The notes: a model not told the origin generated them from the sequence alone. A DNA stretch of 64,000 bases from Branchiostoma floridae (GCF_000003815.2 NC_049980.1:8846357-8910356); one strand, 5' to 3'. Shown: positions 42,501-50,673, counted from the stretch's first letter. Program-made: numbers and translations.

Positions 42501-45500
42501 AACCCTTTTGGTGTACAGTACAACAAAATGCTTATTTTTGCGATTTTTTGACCAATTTTTGACCAAAAAAGGACACTTTTGGCCCCTGTACCCTGGTATT
42601 ACAACCAAATGAGCTGAAATTTGACAGAGATGTGCCTTGATAATGCCCTCATATAAATTCAATAACACTTTTGGTGTACAGTACAACAAAATGCTTATTT
42701 TTGCGATTTTTTGACCAATTTTTGACCAAAAAAGGACACTTTTGGCTCCTGTACCTTGGTATTGCAACCGAATGAGCTGAAATTTGACACAGATGTGCCT
42801 TGATAATCCCTTCATATAAATTCAATAACACTTTTGGTGTACAGTGCAACAAAATGCTTATTTTTGCGATTTTTGGCCAATTTTTTACCAAAAAAGGACA
42901 CTTTTGGCTCCTGTACCCTGGTATTACAATTAAATGACCTGAAATTTGGTATAGATAGGCATTAGATACTTGGTAACACGATTCAAGTAAAATTTTTGAC
43001 ATAAACAACTTTAAAATGATTAATTTTGGCACTTTTCTGAGGGGAAATTTGTTTTCTTTTGGCCTCCTGACGTGACCTTCCGTGACCCCGCACAGAGCCA
43101 CACCTGTGCGCGTCAGCCGGAGAGTTAATTGAATCAAAGACCTAGCCAATCAGCGAAGAGGAGGCCAAAGGCTAATTAATATTCATAAGCGGGGCCTCAT
43201 GATCCCGTATATAGCAGTGTTCCCGCCAGGGGGAGCGAAGCCCGCCCAAGGCTCTCGCATTTTAGACTATTCAGAAGGCTTTATATTGTATCAGTTCTTA
43301 GTGGCATATCTATGATAATCGCAGCAGTCACGTAATTTCTCTTCAGGAGTTTAGCGTAACACTATTTCAGGTCAAACCGTCAAAGGCAACTAAAAACAAA
43401 CTTTAACGTTACTGAGTTCAACAGCACTTATAACTTGTTATCCGAAGTTGAAACGCTAGCGATGGTATTTTCGCTGCGCTGTTAGCTCCGTGCGACTGTT
43501 GTTGACGGTCTTATAACGGTATATTTTGCACCCCTGTACCCTGGTATGAGTAACATTTGGTATAAATAGGCATAAGATAGTTGGTAAAATGATCCAAGTA
43601 AAATTTTTGGCATAAAGTACTGTAAAAGGCTTAATTACAGCACTTTTTTTATGGGGAAATTGGTTTTCTTTCGTTCTCCATGCCATGACCTTTCGGACGT
43701 TCACCCCACAGAGCCGACATCTGCACCTGCGTCTAGCCGGCAGGAAGAGTTCATTCAATTAATGGTTCAGCCAATCAGCGAAGAGGAAAGCGAAGGCTAA
43801 TTAATATTCATAAGCGGGACCACACAATACGTTAACTTGAAGACTCAGGCCGTACAGACTTCTCGCCAGGATTTTTTCAAAGCGTCGGACAGGGGTCCGG
43901 GGGCCGCCGAATGTCCCTGACGGGGTCCAGGGGCAGGGCCACTGTGGGGGGAACCCAGGTGGGCGAAGCCCCCCCGGAAGCTCTTGCATTTTAGACTATT
44001 GAGAAGGCTTCTTTTATCAGTTTTTTTAGGGCCATATCTACGATAATCGTAGCAGTCACTTAACATCCATTGACATAGTAACGGTCGGTTTACTGCAATT
44101 TCTCAAGCAATGCTAATTTGGCAAATGATCAACGCATCATTTTCTCCAGTTACATGTTGCTGTTACAGCTTACCTTTGCCACTTCTTCTGTGTAAATTAT
44201 TTTGTCTCTCTGGTCCTGCTAAAAACATAATATCGTAATTGGAACACACCGCGGAATTGCACGGAGAACGGGCGCGTGGTTGGAAGGGGGTGCACTATAC
44301 CGGCCGAACGAAACACGGCACAATTAACTGCCGCTATGTACCTTTATAAACCCTCTGTTGTTCCTTTCTTTCCTGTTAGTAGTTACACAAAACAAAAATC
44401 TGCATGAGCATACAAAAAGTCATGAGAAAATGGGCGTATACTGACAAGAATTTTCATTTAATTTTGGTCCGTCACAACCGCTATGAAGTAAAACTTAAAT
44501 ACTGCTGGCCGTAGCATTAAAAATGGCGGGAAAATGGCGGCGTACGTTCAATTTGACCCATTCAGCCGTAGATCCGGGCGATAATGCAACGGTTCCTCAC
44601 ACTTTTACACGAGTTGTAGGTCACCAAAAGAAATTCAAGATTGCTGTTGAATCATGCTCGTCTTGTGCCGTGAGCACATGTGATTATTATCTACAAATCT
44701 GGCGATGAACGTGACAGTGTGTTTGTCCCACGACGAGCTCGCCTGCCCCGAAAATGACCTGAAAACTTTTGGCCTTGTTGTCTTCGAATGCATTGTTATC
44801 GATGCTTTGTAAATCATGTATTGGACACCTAGATGTCTGAAGTGTGCATACCTCAGAAATAACTATTGTTGCATGTGTAGATCTCTTTAAGTTCCACTAT
44901 TTTTAATCGACCGGTATAAGGCTTATGACCGGTATTATGCCAATGCATGTTACTTCTCTTCAGCAGTTTGACTTTAAAATATTTCGGGTCAAAGCTTCAA
45001 AGACAACTAAAACCTCATAAACAACAAACTTTACTTAGCTCAACAGTATACAAAAATATTGTACGGGTTGCCATCCTTAGTTGAAGCGCTTATTTATAGC
45101 GCTAGTATCTTCGCTGCGCCGTTAGCCGCCGTGCGACTTTTGTTGACGGTCTGATATCCCTACGTCGCCGCCTCGCTGATATTCCCACGGACATGTTTCA
45201 AGAAAAATACCCAGCAAAAAACGCTGTTCTGCGTCAAATTCTATTCTATAAAACATGTGGGACTCAGTGTTACAGTCTAAATATTTTGTAGAAGCACCGC
45301 TGTGGGAAAGAAGGTCCAAGCAATGTAAAACATCACGTAGCATGAAGTTCGCTGTCAACTGGCACACAGCACATTACATGTTTGAAACTCTAAGTCTAAT
45401 CAACAGCCGTGTTTGATTGATAGCCGGCGGTCCTTTGATGAAGTCGGCGAAAGGTGCGTTAGTTAGAAAATCTGCGTTTAGTTTTGATACGTAATTATAA

Positions 45501-48500
45501 GTTTGACAGTGGCGAGAATGATTATTTTCTCATCAATATTTCTCTTCAGAATTATTTGAACTTAATTGTACATCTAAACAATTGGCTTACCTGTGCAATG
45601 TTTATATGATTAATGATCAGTGTACTGAAATCATGTGTAACGTATGGCTCATAGTCAATAGATCAGCATTTTCTCTATAGTGACCACCTGTCTGTAGTGG
45701 CCACATTTCTATCACTGGACTGGAACTTGCGAAAACTGCTGTATTTTCTCCAGAGCAAATGTATGTGTTCCTAGTGCTGTTGTTGTTTGACATAAACTTT
45801 GAACATTTAAATTGTAAGTAACTTTAAACTGCCAGAGTTTCAGCCCAATAAAACACTCTCAGCGCCAGGGTATGAACAGATTGACCAGACAGACGAAAAT
45901 AAATCCTCGAACAAGGTTCAATCGTATCTTCCGGGTCTGGCAGGAAGTTGTTAAACTAAAATAAGAATAGGCTCGATGGCTGATTGCATACAAAGTAAAA
46001 CAGTTTAACAGTTTTACAGCTTGAAGAAAACAAACGCTCCTACAGTACCTGCACCTGCTTGATAATCATTAAATCGTATGCCCTACTTGAATAAAAAAAG
46101 TTCACTGCAATAATAAATGTACCCACATTACAAGGAGCTTATACTTTTTTAAACTTACACCTAGTTATCATGCTGAAAATTGTTAATGACATTACATGAA
46201 GTCATTCAACAATTTTCAGTCATGATGAAAATTTTCTGAATGGAAGGTGTGATTATTGTCATTTTCTGAAAAATAGAAGCAAGCTCTGTTTTTACCTGGA
46301 ATCAATTCACAATACCAGTCCACTTTGGGGGATAATGTACTGTTAAGAGGATGTTCCATTTTTGCGCAGGGGTGATTTGGAACAGTCCAATGTTGCGTGG
46401 GAAGGGGTATGGCTGAAATATGCTGTATTTGCTCTTAAGCAAATGTCGGCCTTTCTAGTTACTATTTAGACATCTTTATGGGGTAATCTTGCCAAAGAAG
46501 GCTAAATAAAGTAAAACTGATTGCCTGAATCAAGCCGGGGTAGTCTTAATTCATGTTTGACTCCCTTCTGTAACTGTTGGTTCAGTTTTGGAGGACGCCC
46601 TTAACTAGTTCAGTTAAGGTCAACAATAGCCACAGGCAAGTTAGGCAGCCCTGGTTATGTGCAATGAACAGCCAAACTAATAATGAAAAAAAAAGAAGAT
46701 GAACTGGCTACGAAAAACATACAAGATAAGTGCAATATTCAAATACCAATGTTGGTTTGTCTTGAATGAAAGTCTAATCTCATCAAGAAACTTTTATAGC
46801 CGTTCATTTTCTAAGCTTATTGAATATTGGATACAGAAGAAAAACCAAACATGTCAAATAATAATAACAATAATCAACTAGACAGGATCAGGTACAGACA
46901 ACCTAAATCTCTGGACCTAAACCTACACCTAGGACCTGGCAAAACTGAACTGGTATCCACCCCTAGACACTGATATCTTTTTGTAACACAGACCTGTGCA
47001 GTGTTAGCCTGGAGTCCAGCCTTGTTTGCATTAGTCCGCTCCCTAACAACCTTCAGGAGCGGATTTAAGTTGAAGTGATCAAGGCTGAACTCCAGGCTAG
47101 TACTGTAAATGCAGAAATGTTCGCGGCGACCACTTCGACGCGAACTTAAAACCACTGAGAACATCTTTCCATTACACTAGAGTATGACACTGCAGTCTAT
47201 GGCGCTACCGCGAACTTAAAATCACCGTAAACACTCCATTTTCCCGCTTCCGCGAAAATAAATCCCCGCAAACTTAAATGCATATACAGTACTGTGTGCT
47301 GTTATGAAAACAAGTGTCCGCCTGTACAACCTCTACCAGCATGCAGCTGTATATAACTGACACAACAAGGTTATCGGTAAGGTGACACTCACAAGACACC
47401 AAACCATGGGCTGATCAAGCACAACTTGTTGACTAGTCTGCACAAGGAGGGCAATGTACATGTACATGTACAAGCATACTGAATGATTACTGATTGGTGT
47501 CTTTTATGTTTTAAGTTTTGTCCTTTGGAGAGTCTAAGTTCCTTTTTGTATGCCCTTGTAGAGCCAATGTTAACTAAAACTAGTAAAGATTATCTCAATG
47601 GAGATTTAGAATTTACAGTCATACAGAAAATGCAGAGTACACGTGTACATATTGTAAACATTTACATATTGATTGAAAGGACGAGGCAGTCAGGATAATT
47701 TTTGTGTACTAAAATACTACTATTGACAGGATGTTTCTGCCAATAAGATTGTTGTACAGAATCTGTTATTAATTTTTTGTGTGAACTTTTTAACAGGATG
47801 TTCCTGTCAATGAAATTACAAATGATTTTTCTTTTTTCATTCCAATCATTGGATCAATTCCTTTTTTTGTTTGTTTGTTTGTATTGCAATTTGCATACTT
47901 GGTAAACAACCCCATGGCATATAATTAACATCAGGTTTGTACTGAAGAGTACAAGCTGCATATCCTGACAGATTTTTTATTTGAGCCACGCACACTGGGA
48001 TGGTCCCCTACTCTTTTCAGTTTAAGTACCAGTATGGTGGGTTCTTTAAGTTTTGATCGAGGTGTAAACACGGGACCTCCCCTCCATTTGACGTCCTACA
48101 AACAAACCCAAGGGATGGCTAGGTACTCATTCTCACCTGAGCGAAGTGAGGAAATTGGGGCAAAGTGCCTTTCCCAAGGGTACATTACCGTACAACATCA
48201 ATGGGGCACGTCAGGACATTCAAACCCAGGACCTCTAGTCCAGGATCTGGGCTTAACACCCTACTATTACTATTACACTGCCATGGTGACACTTATAGAA
48301 TAGAATTCTTCTGGCACAGGTTATGTTTTTACTTAAAATACATGATAATTGGTTTAGAATTACAAATTCACACTACCTGTGTACAATTCACATCCCTGTT
48401 TCTACCTTATATGGTTTGAAAGGAAAGGAAAGGAAAGGAGATAGAACCAACATCCCTTTGTCACTTGTTACGCCCACAGACCAAATGGCTCAGTGGCAGT

Positions 48501-49241
48501 TTGCTGACTTCACGAGTGACTGCTTCTGAGGGTATGGGTGACTCACACACACAGGATGCACAGACACGTTTTCTTCGCATCACATGCATGGACGGAGAAT
48601 TTGCCTACATTTGCTACACTACAACCTGCTAGAAGTTCATCTTAATACAAATTCCGTTACCATTCATTGTGTGAATGGCATTTGAAGTGGGCTGATAACG
48701 GTATCAACAATTTTTCACGCCATGCATAGACGTGTACGCATACACTTTTGGTATGTTATTTACAACAAAATCCAAGGCTAGTTTGGTGGGACTTTTTGTA
48801 CAGCGACAAACCCTAGCCATGAACTTGCCCCTCATGCGTAAGCAGCATATTGGTGAGGAGGGGTGAGCGAGATTTTGTCACCACGAGGGGAGGTTGTACT
48901 TGTAGGATTAAAATGTGATCCTAAAAGCAAACCCGCACAAAATTTCGCATCGCCATCCATGCTGACAAAACACCTAACTCGTGGCACGCAGCTGGAAAAT
49001 TTACCTGTATCAAGGCCTTTGCCAAGCTTATGGATCCTCTGCATCCGTATTCCGTTTCGTTCTCCGACTTGTAGTAGCTCAGAGTCCCGTCTTTGAGCAC
49101 CAGATATCTATCCTGCCACCCGTGAATGTAATTTGTCCACTTGGAAAGAGTCTCGCAAATCTCCGTCGGTGTGTTGGCCAAGTCCTCGTCGTACGACGAA
49201 TTCTCCTCCTCGTCGGTCGCATTTAAGCTGTGGTCAGACAT
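9305..49241 (-). CDS. CERT1: ceramide transfer protein (CERT / StARD11 / GPBP), complete
   Basis: Moves ceramide from ER to trans-Golgi for sphingomyelin synthesis. Fourteen coding exons in transcript order: 49241-49005, 39863-39747, 39135-39034, 38216-38084, 37794-37684, 33815-33658, 16031-15939, 15568-15476, 13582-13514, 12563-12468, 11896-11764, 11010-10814, 10311-10182 and 9432-9305. Phases all join, giving 598 residues, the length of human CERT. Domains: PH (about 30-118, [21 protein letters not shown]), serine-repeat motif (LRRHGS), coiled-coil middle region, FFAT motif EFYDAVE (about 328-334) and START (about 375-598). Ceramide contacts reported for human START (Arg, Glu, Gln, Asn, Tyr) are present as Arg443, Glu447, Gln468, Asn504 and Tyr553. 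The start is MSDHS, with no in-frame Met upstream before a stop. The FFAT exon could use GTACTT two codons earlier; I prefer GTAAGC. Confidence 0.97.
9433..10181. other. CERT1 intron with a double-stem palindrome
   Basis: 9935-9944 (GGTATGGCGG) pairs perfectly with 9974-9983 (CCGCCATACC). Inside it AGGTGTC (9948-9954) pairs with GACACCT (9959-9965), giving a nested hairpin of about 49 bases. It follows an ATTTATTT run at 9896-9915. Probably a small repeat relic. Nothing else is recognisable. Confidence 0.55.
10974..11319 (-). repeat. 119-bp tandem triplication of a CERT1 acceptor junction
   Basis: GAGATCTTCTCTACCAG occurs at 10974, 11093 and 11212, each 119 bases apart. Each unit carries the first about 37 bases of the START exon, its acceptor (minus-strand CTCTGCACAG or similar) and about 80 bases of intron. 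Copies 1 and 2 are almost identical; copy 3 has drifted. 119 is not a multiple of 3, so using an upstream acceptor would change the frame. Confidence 0.93.
11320..13085. repeat. CERT1 introns with a paired dispersed repeat
   Basis: About 11404-11600 and about 12645-13085 share blocks: GGGCTGTC, AGGACCCATCC, AAATTTGCTTGTTGGGA and AGTGGGA. This is an unclassified dispersed repeat with two copies on either side of two START exons (11764-11896 and 12468-12563). No coding signal was found outside those exons. Confidence 0.45.
13779..14620. mobile_element. TA-flanked DNA transposon, CAGTCAAACCTG family
   Basis: It starts CAGTCAAACCTGCCCGAGCG and ends TTGGGCAGGTTTGACTG, flanked on both sides by TA (13777-13778 and 14621-14622). 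The 842-bp body has repeated GCGACCACCTG subterminal units at both ends and no transposase frame, so it is non-autonomous. TA duplication suggests a Tc1/mariner-type helper (inference). Confidence 0.88.
14621..15475. other. CERT1 intron remainder
   Basis: 14930-15010 is a degenerate run of GGTCCAG / GGACCTGG units, similar to 46885-46970 in another intron. The rest is AT-rich and I recognise nothing in it. Confidence 0.4.
15476..15568 (-). CDS. CERT1: CERT1 FFAT-motif exon
   Basis: This 31-codon exon encodes [18 protein letters not shown]. The core EFYDAVE with acidic residues before it is an FFAT motif, which binds VAP proteins on the ER. The donor is read as CTT|GTAAGC; using GTACTT instead would drop Val-Leu without changing frame. 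Confidence 0.92.
16863..17016. mobile_element. MITE with perfect 9-bp target duplication, copy 1
   Basis: Inverted ends TAATCTCCAAGCAGATCC and GGATCTGCTTGGAGATTA, with a second inverted block AAGATAGTATCAAA / TTGGTACTATCTTA. Flanked by CCAAAAGAT on both sides (16854-16862 and 17017-17025). A 9-bp duplication and long inverted ends suggest Mutator/MULE-type mobilisation (inference). A second copy sits at 52834-52962. Confidence 0.92.
18764..18960. repeat. SINE-core-related repeat
   Basis: Contains CATTTCCACCTGAGTAAAG and a diverged TGCACCTGTTCCAAGGCACAAGA. These match the body of the SINE at 50674-51058 read on the other strand, and parts of 48030-48260 and 63500-63690. Upstream it has GGGACCTCTATTTAACGTC, shared with the latter two but not with the SINE. 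Confidence 0.6.
19092..19716. repeat. inverted-repeat element, TATGTTCCGAAATCTC
   Basis: TATGTTCCGAAATCTC at 19092-19107 has its exact reverse complement at 19701-19716. The right side has the unit repeated in tandem and the left side has partial copies around 19130-19170. Probably a non-autonomous DNA element of about 625 bp; target duplications were not resolved. Confidence 0.5.
20580..21778. mobile_element. 1.2-kb inverted-repeat transposon relic
   Basis: 20580-20618 and 21740-21778 are inverted copies of each other over 39 bases with one visible mismatch (TCTCACTGGACGTGGGGCA...). Near the left end are tandem units ACCTAGAGGTGCC and an about 12-base CCCCAACAGTGC array (20758-20805). GTGCCGCA-type units recur near the right end. 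No transposase frame is seen, so it is non-autonomous. Confidence 0.8.
22714..22982. mobile_element. MITE with about 45-bp inverted ends
   Basis: GAAATAAAACCCCACCATGAA at the left pairs with TTCATGGTGGGGTTTATTTC at the right, and the match continues through the CACTACACACAAC and GAGCTCC blocks. The centre is unique and has no coding potential. Confidence 0.8.
23519..23628 (+). other. possible + strand first exon inside the CERT1 intron
   Basis: An initiator-like TCAGTTC at 23519-23525 is followed at 23558 by ATG and a GC-richer frame, [20 protein letters not shown], then GDS and a split Arg at AAG|GTACTC. The composition looks more coding-like than its surroundings. The donor is weak and no matching downstream exon was found. 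I do not recognise the peptide. It could be chance. Confidence 0.2.
28201..28275. repeat. foldback repeat, GGTTACCAG...CTGGTATCC, copy 1
   Basis: GGTTACCAGCCCCCAGCC pairs imperfectly with GGTTGGGGTCTGGTATCC. The same family appears at 30284-30357 (GGTATACCAGACCCCAACC against GGTTGGAGGTCTGGAATATACC). Small foldback element, unclassified. Confidence 0.6.
29845..29925 (+). promoter_or_regulatory. candidate intronic TATA promoter, antisense to CERT1
   Basis: In order: ACCAATCAG (CCAAT at 29845-29849), CRE-like TGACGTA (29881-29887), TATAAAAA (29896-29903) and an initiator-like GTCAAG whose A is 29925. Relative to that A the elements lie at about -80, -44 and -29, the spacing of a classical RNA polymerase II promoter. 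The following 140 bases are GC-rich, hold an ATG frame and end in a consensus donor. Confidence 0.45.
29925..30063 (+). CDS. candidate first exon of an unrecognised nested gene
   Basis: Following the TATA promoter, ATG at 29954 opens a frame of 36 codons, [20 protein letters not shown] then [16 protein letters not shown]. It ends at GTG|GTAAGT (donor at 30064) after two bases of the next codon. The peptide is rich in Arg and Ser and has no signal peptide; I do not recognise it. The local GC-rich composition stands out from the AT-rich intron. No second exon could be assigned, so a non-coding antisense transcript is equally possible. Confidence 0.3.
30238..30357. repeat. LINE-tail-like fragment and foldback repeat copy 2
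   Basis: 30241-30266 (TACCCCCAAATAACCCCGCA...) matches 49924-49950 beside the LINE fragment with one or two changes, so it is probably a detached 3' end. It is followed by the foldback at 30284-30357. An open frame of 111 codons from 30235 starts within this repeat and is not taken as a gene. Confidence 0.5.
32229..32275. repeat. AT microsatellite (ATATATATAA)n
   Basis: Four to five units of a 10- to 11-base ATATATATAA motif. Confidence 0.9.
33816..35584. other. CERT1 intron left of the satellite
   Basis: Mostly AT-rich. Repeated forms of TTTCATGAA around 35260-35290 make small palindromes. I recognise no gene. Confidence 0.4.
35585..36890. repeat. 262-bp tandem satellite, about five copies, in a CERT1 intron
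   Basis: The marker ATGCAGAAAC occurs at 35591, 35853, 36114, 36377 and 36639, a spacing of 261-263 bases. Each unit holds TCATTCCAACCTTG, CAACTCAACCTGA, AAAGTTCAACGTTC and TTGTCCATATGAA. Copies differ by scattered substitutions. Open frames on the minus strand repeat with the units and are not genes. The array lies between the CERT1 exons at 33658-33815 and 37684-37794. Confidence 0.95.
38217..39746. other. CERT1 introns around the serine-repeat exon
   Basis: Apart from the exon 39034-39135, this stretch is AT-rich. It has a short AATACTAGTAC tandem at 39477-39507 and the palindrome TACATGTACATGTA near 38730. Nothing else is seen. Confidence 0.4.
39034..39135 (-). CDS. CERT1: CERT1 serine-repeat-motif exon
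   Basis: This 34-codon exon encodes [13 protein letters not shown] followed by a Ser/Thr-rich stretch. In mammals the serine of RRHGS is phosphorylated by protein kinase D, and CK1 then hyperphosphorylates the repeat, shutting off transfer. The motif is intact here (about residue 134), so the same off-switch probably exists (inference). Confidence 0.92.
39864..41544. other. CERT1 first intron, 3' part
   Basis: AT-rich, with a local duplication ATTGTTGGCATTCCATGAA at 40189-40223. No coding exon fits the CERT1 phases here and no repeat family was recognised. Confidence 0.4.
41545..41743. mobile_element. MITE, ACTGTAAATG family, copy 2
   Basis: Same ends and internal GCGAAC / AACTTAAAAC blocks as copy 1 at 5632-5840. 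The ends are flanked by TA (GTACTGTAAATG ... CATTTACAGTATA), supporting a TA target. Confidence 0.9.
42205..42240. repeat. (CTTT)n microsatellite
   Basis: About eight uninterrupted CTTT units. Confidence 0.95.
42370..42990. repeat. 163-bp tandem array, four units
   Basis: GGCCCCTGTACC or GGCTCCTGTACC occurs at 42418, 42581, 42744 and 42906, spaced 163, 163 and 162 bases. Units share GGTATTACAACC, GAGCTGAAATTTGACA, TGTGCCTTGATAAT and GGTGTACAGTACAACAAAATG. Long minus-strand open frames (42396-42815, 42649-43149) simply follow the repeat. Confidence 0.93.
42906..43520. repeat. about 610-bp duplicated segment, copy A (uninterrupted)
   Basis: Runs from CTGTACCCTGG through GCCAATCAGCGAAGAGGA, TAATTAATATTCATAAGCGG, TTTTAGACTATT and CGTGCGACTGTTGTTGACGG. 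The same blocks recur in order in copy B (43534-44064 plus 44958-45153). Both copies have CCAATCAG followed by AT-rich sequence, resembling a promoter of a mobile element (inference). Confidence 0.8.
44174..44215 (-). other. possible 42-nt cassette exon of CERT1
   Basis: On the minus strand TTTTTAGCAG is followed by 14 open codons ([14 protein letters not shown]) and the donor AAG|GTAAGC. It is phase 0 at both ends, so it could be inserted between CERT1 exons 1 and 2 without a frameshift, in a loop of the PH domain. Against it: no counterpart in the human short isoform that I know, and it lies in a segment that interrupts a repeat copy. Confidence 0.25.
44519..44708 (+). promoter_or_regulatory. 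tandem YY1-like motifs over a small ORF
   Basis: AAAATGGCGGGAAAATGGCGG at 44521-44541 carries two copies of AAAATGGCGG, like the YY1 core that marks start sites of many vertebrate genes. The first ATG opens a 61-codon frame ([20 protein letters not shown]...) to 44708. I do not recognise the product; it may be a chance frame or a start region of an unmapped transcript. Confidence 0.2.
45154..47004. other. CERT1 first intron, middle part
   Basis: AT-rich. ATTGTTAATGACATTACATGAA and a loosely inverted match lie near 46178-46230, and 46885-46970 is a degenerate GGACCT-rich run like that at 14930. No gene is recognised. Confidence 0.4.
47005..47099. mobile_element. short TA-flanked foldback element
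   Basis: TAGCCTGGAGTCCAGCCTT at 47005-47023 pairs with AAGGCTGAACTCCAGGCTA at 47081-47099, with one or two mismatches. The outermost TA on both sides may be the target duplication. Confidence 0.8.
47102..47290. mobile_element. MITE, ACTGTAAATG family, copy 3
   Basis: ACTGTAAATGCAGAAATGTTCG at the left and CATATACAGT at the right, flanked by TA on both sides, with GCGAACTTAAAACCACTG inside. It lies directly beside the foldback element at 47005-47099. Confidence 0.9.
48030..48260. repeat. SINE-core-related repeat
   Basis: Contains GGTACTCATTCTCACCTGAG, GTGCCTTTCCCAAGGG and an upstream GGGACCTCC-CATTTGACGTCC block shared with 18764-18960 and 63500-63690. An overlapping 89-codon frame at 48034 is part of the repeat. 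Confidence 0.65.
49005..49241 (-). CDS. CERT1: CERT1 first coding exon: start codon and PH-domain N-half
   Basis: This exon has 79 codons. It begins [20 protein letters not shown] and then has [19 protein letters not shown] and the block [11 protein letters not shown], which match the Golgi-targeting PH domain (PI4P binding in the family). It ends in phase 0 at a GTAAAT donor. The acidic, serine-rich N-terminus is typical of CERT. The following intron is 9.1 kb. Confidence 0.96.
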
Positions 49242-49600
49242 GTCCTCGTCGACAAAAATGTTCTCTAGACTTTCAAAACTTGCTTGGAAGAGCTGTAGAG
49301 ACCGTAATATTTGAACAAGAGCGAGCTAGGCGTCAAAACATGTCAGCGAAAAACGCCTACAAACACAAACTTCTCTTCTCGTCGGCCATGTTGGCTGTGA
49401 CGTCACCACATGCATCGATCGATCAAAAATTTTCACGTGGACGTCACAAATATCCGCCTGAGGCGGAGGATGATCCAAAAATCAATAAAAATCCATCTTT
49501 AGCGTTCATCAATAATTCCGGGACGATTTTTGAATGATATTTCATGTGAGTTCCTTGTGTCACGTGACAGATGGTTTGAAAATATGGCGGAAATGCACCG
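49242..49600. promoter_or_regulatory. head-to-head promoter region of CERT1 (-) and POLK (+)
   Basis: Upstream of the CERT1 ATG lie a palindromic CRE TGACGTCA (49398-49405), CACGTG fused to GACGTCAC (49434-49447), the palindrome GTCACGTGAC (49559-49568) and a YY1-like AATATGGCGG (49581-49590). GTCACGTGAC matches the CLEAR/TFEB-type E-box. In human the two genes are also head to head and a shared promoter has been reported. On the CERT1 side an ATG in ACATGGCCG (49387-49389, minus) would open a 10-codon uORF if transcription starts there. Transcript starts are inferred, not seen. Confidence 0.65.
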
Positions 49601-49914
49601 TCATAGTGACAAGCGTCCATGATATTATTGTGTTGCTGATCGACTACTCGTTCGTCTTCCTTGCTGTTGTCAGTTTTACTGAATGCCAATACACATTAGA
49701 CTTGGTAGGTTGTAACATACTGCTTGTGGGGTCTTGCCAAAGCCTGAGAAATGGAATCCTGTTGGCAGGATCTGGAGGGGGAGGGGCAGGAGGAGGAGGA
49801 GGAGGAAACAGAAGAGGATTGGCTGGCTCCTGTGGATGGCAGGGAGGCTCAAGAGCACCATCACACACAAGGATCGGAACCTTCAACTGGTATTCACATC
49901 TGAATAGTATATAA

Positions 49915-50459
49915 TCTGCATATATACCCCCAAATGACCCCGCGAGGGGCAAAAGTAGGGGGGGAGCTGAGGCTCCCGGGTTAGGGCGGAAGTGCTCAAC
50001 GTTGGGAGTGCTTACAACCGTGCCAGGCAGGGCATTCCACTCGGGAATTGTGCGTGGGAAAAAAGAGTGTTTGTAGATGTCGGTGCGTGCGAATATGTGT
50101 TGATATTTGAAGTCGTGACTACCCCGGGTGCGCCCTTGGGCAGGCTTCAGAATATTGCTGGCGTCTATGTTAATACTAATGTTGACTACTTTATAGAAAA
50201 AGGTGAGGTGGGCGTTCCTCCTCCTTTCGGAGAGAGGGCGCCACTGCAGGTCTGAAAGCATTTGTGTCATGCTGCTAGTCTGCCGGTAGTCATTTAGGGT
50301 CACTCGGGCTGCCCTGCGCTGGACGGCCTCCACCGCCTGTATCCCTTTGTTGGTGTACGGGTCCCAGACGATGGCACTATATTCCAAGTGGGGCCGTACC
50401 AGCGCTTTGTAACAAGCGTAATAAAAAACGTACATGTGCTGTGGTAAATTGATTTGCAT
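49915..50459 (-). pseudogene. LINE reverse-transcriptase C-terminal fragment
   Basis: The minus-strand frame has the classic end of a non-LTR reverse transcriptase: ALVRPHLEYSAIVWDPYTNK, VQRRAARVTLNDY, SSMTQMLSDLQWRPLSERR and RTDIYKHSFFPRTIPEWNAL. This resembles L2/CR1/Jockey-group elements. It is 5'-truncated (no palm motifs) and the frame runs on past the normal end into flanking DNA. The 3' end carries CCTCGCGGGGTCATTTGGGG, also found as a fragment at 30241. It sits between the shared promoter and the POLK coding exons. Confidence 0.9.
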
Positions 50460-50673
50460 TCTATAATATTTAAGTTAGTCATCATCATCTGGTTATGCTC
50501 AGGTTGCACAGTTTGTGATCTGTGTGAGAATTCAAATTCAACTTGATTTTAATTTCAAAGCTGTGATCGTAGAATTCATTCAGAATCATGCAGAGCTGGC
50601 TGTAATTTGTAATTTCAAAACAAAACAAATTCTAGACTGTCCAACCCCAGTCTTTGTCAAGAAATATCTGTGG

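Larger units (their letters stand above)
43534..45153. repeat. duplicated segment, copy B, split by about 890 bp
   Basis: 43534-44064 matches the left two thirds of copy A, ending near GCAGTCACTTAA. The match resumes at about 44958 (CTTCAGCAGTTTGAC) and ends near 45153 (TTGTTGACGGTCTGATA). The intervening 44065-44957 has no counterpart in copy A and holds the exon-like segment at 44174-44215 and tandem AAAATGGCGG motifs at 44519-44541. Confidence 0.75.

Noticed and set aside
42396-43149. Two long minus-strand open frames (139 and 166 codons)
   Set aside because: They follow the 163-bp tandem units; the peptides are internally repetitive and match no family I recognise.
48921-49004. Extension of the CERT1 first exon to the open-frame end
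   Set aside because: The frame continues past Gln79, but a donor GTAAAT at 49004-48999 (minus) and the phase-0 join to PHEFDEN fit the PH domain exactly; the extra residues are intron.
49534-49914. 126-codon + strand frame upstream of POLK
   Set aside because: It spans the promoter edge and a GGA-rich run and enters the LINE flank. A non-coding first POLK exon ending near TTG|GTAGGT (about 49704) is possible but not supported well enough to list.
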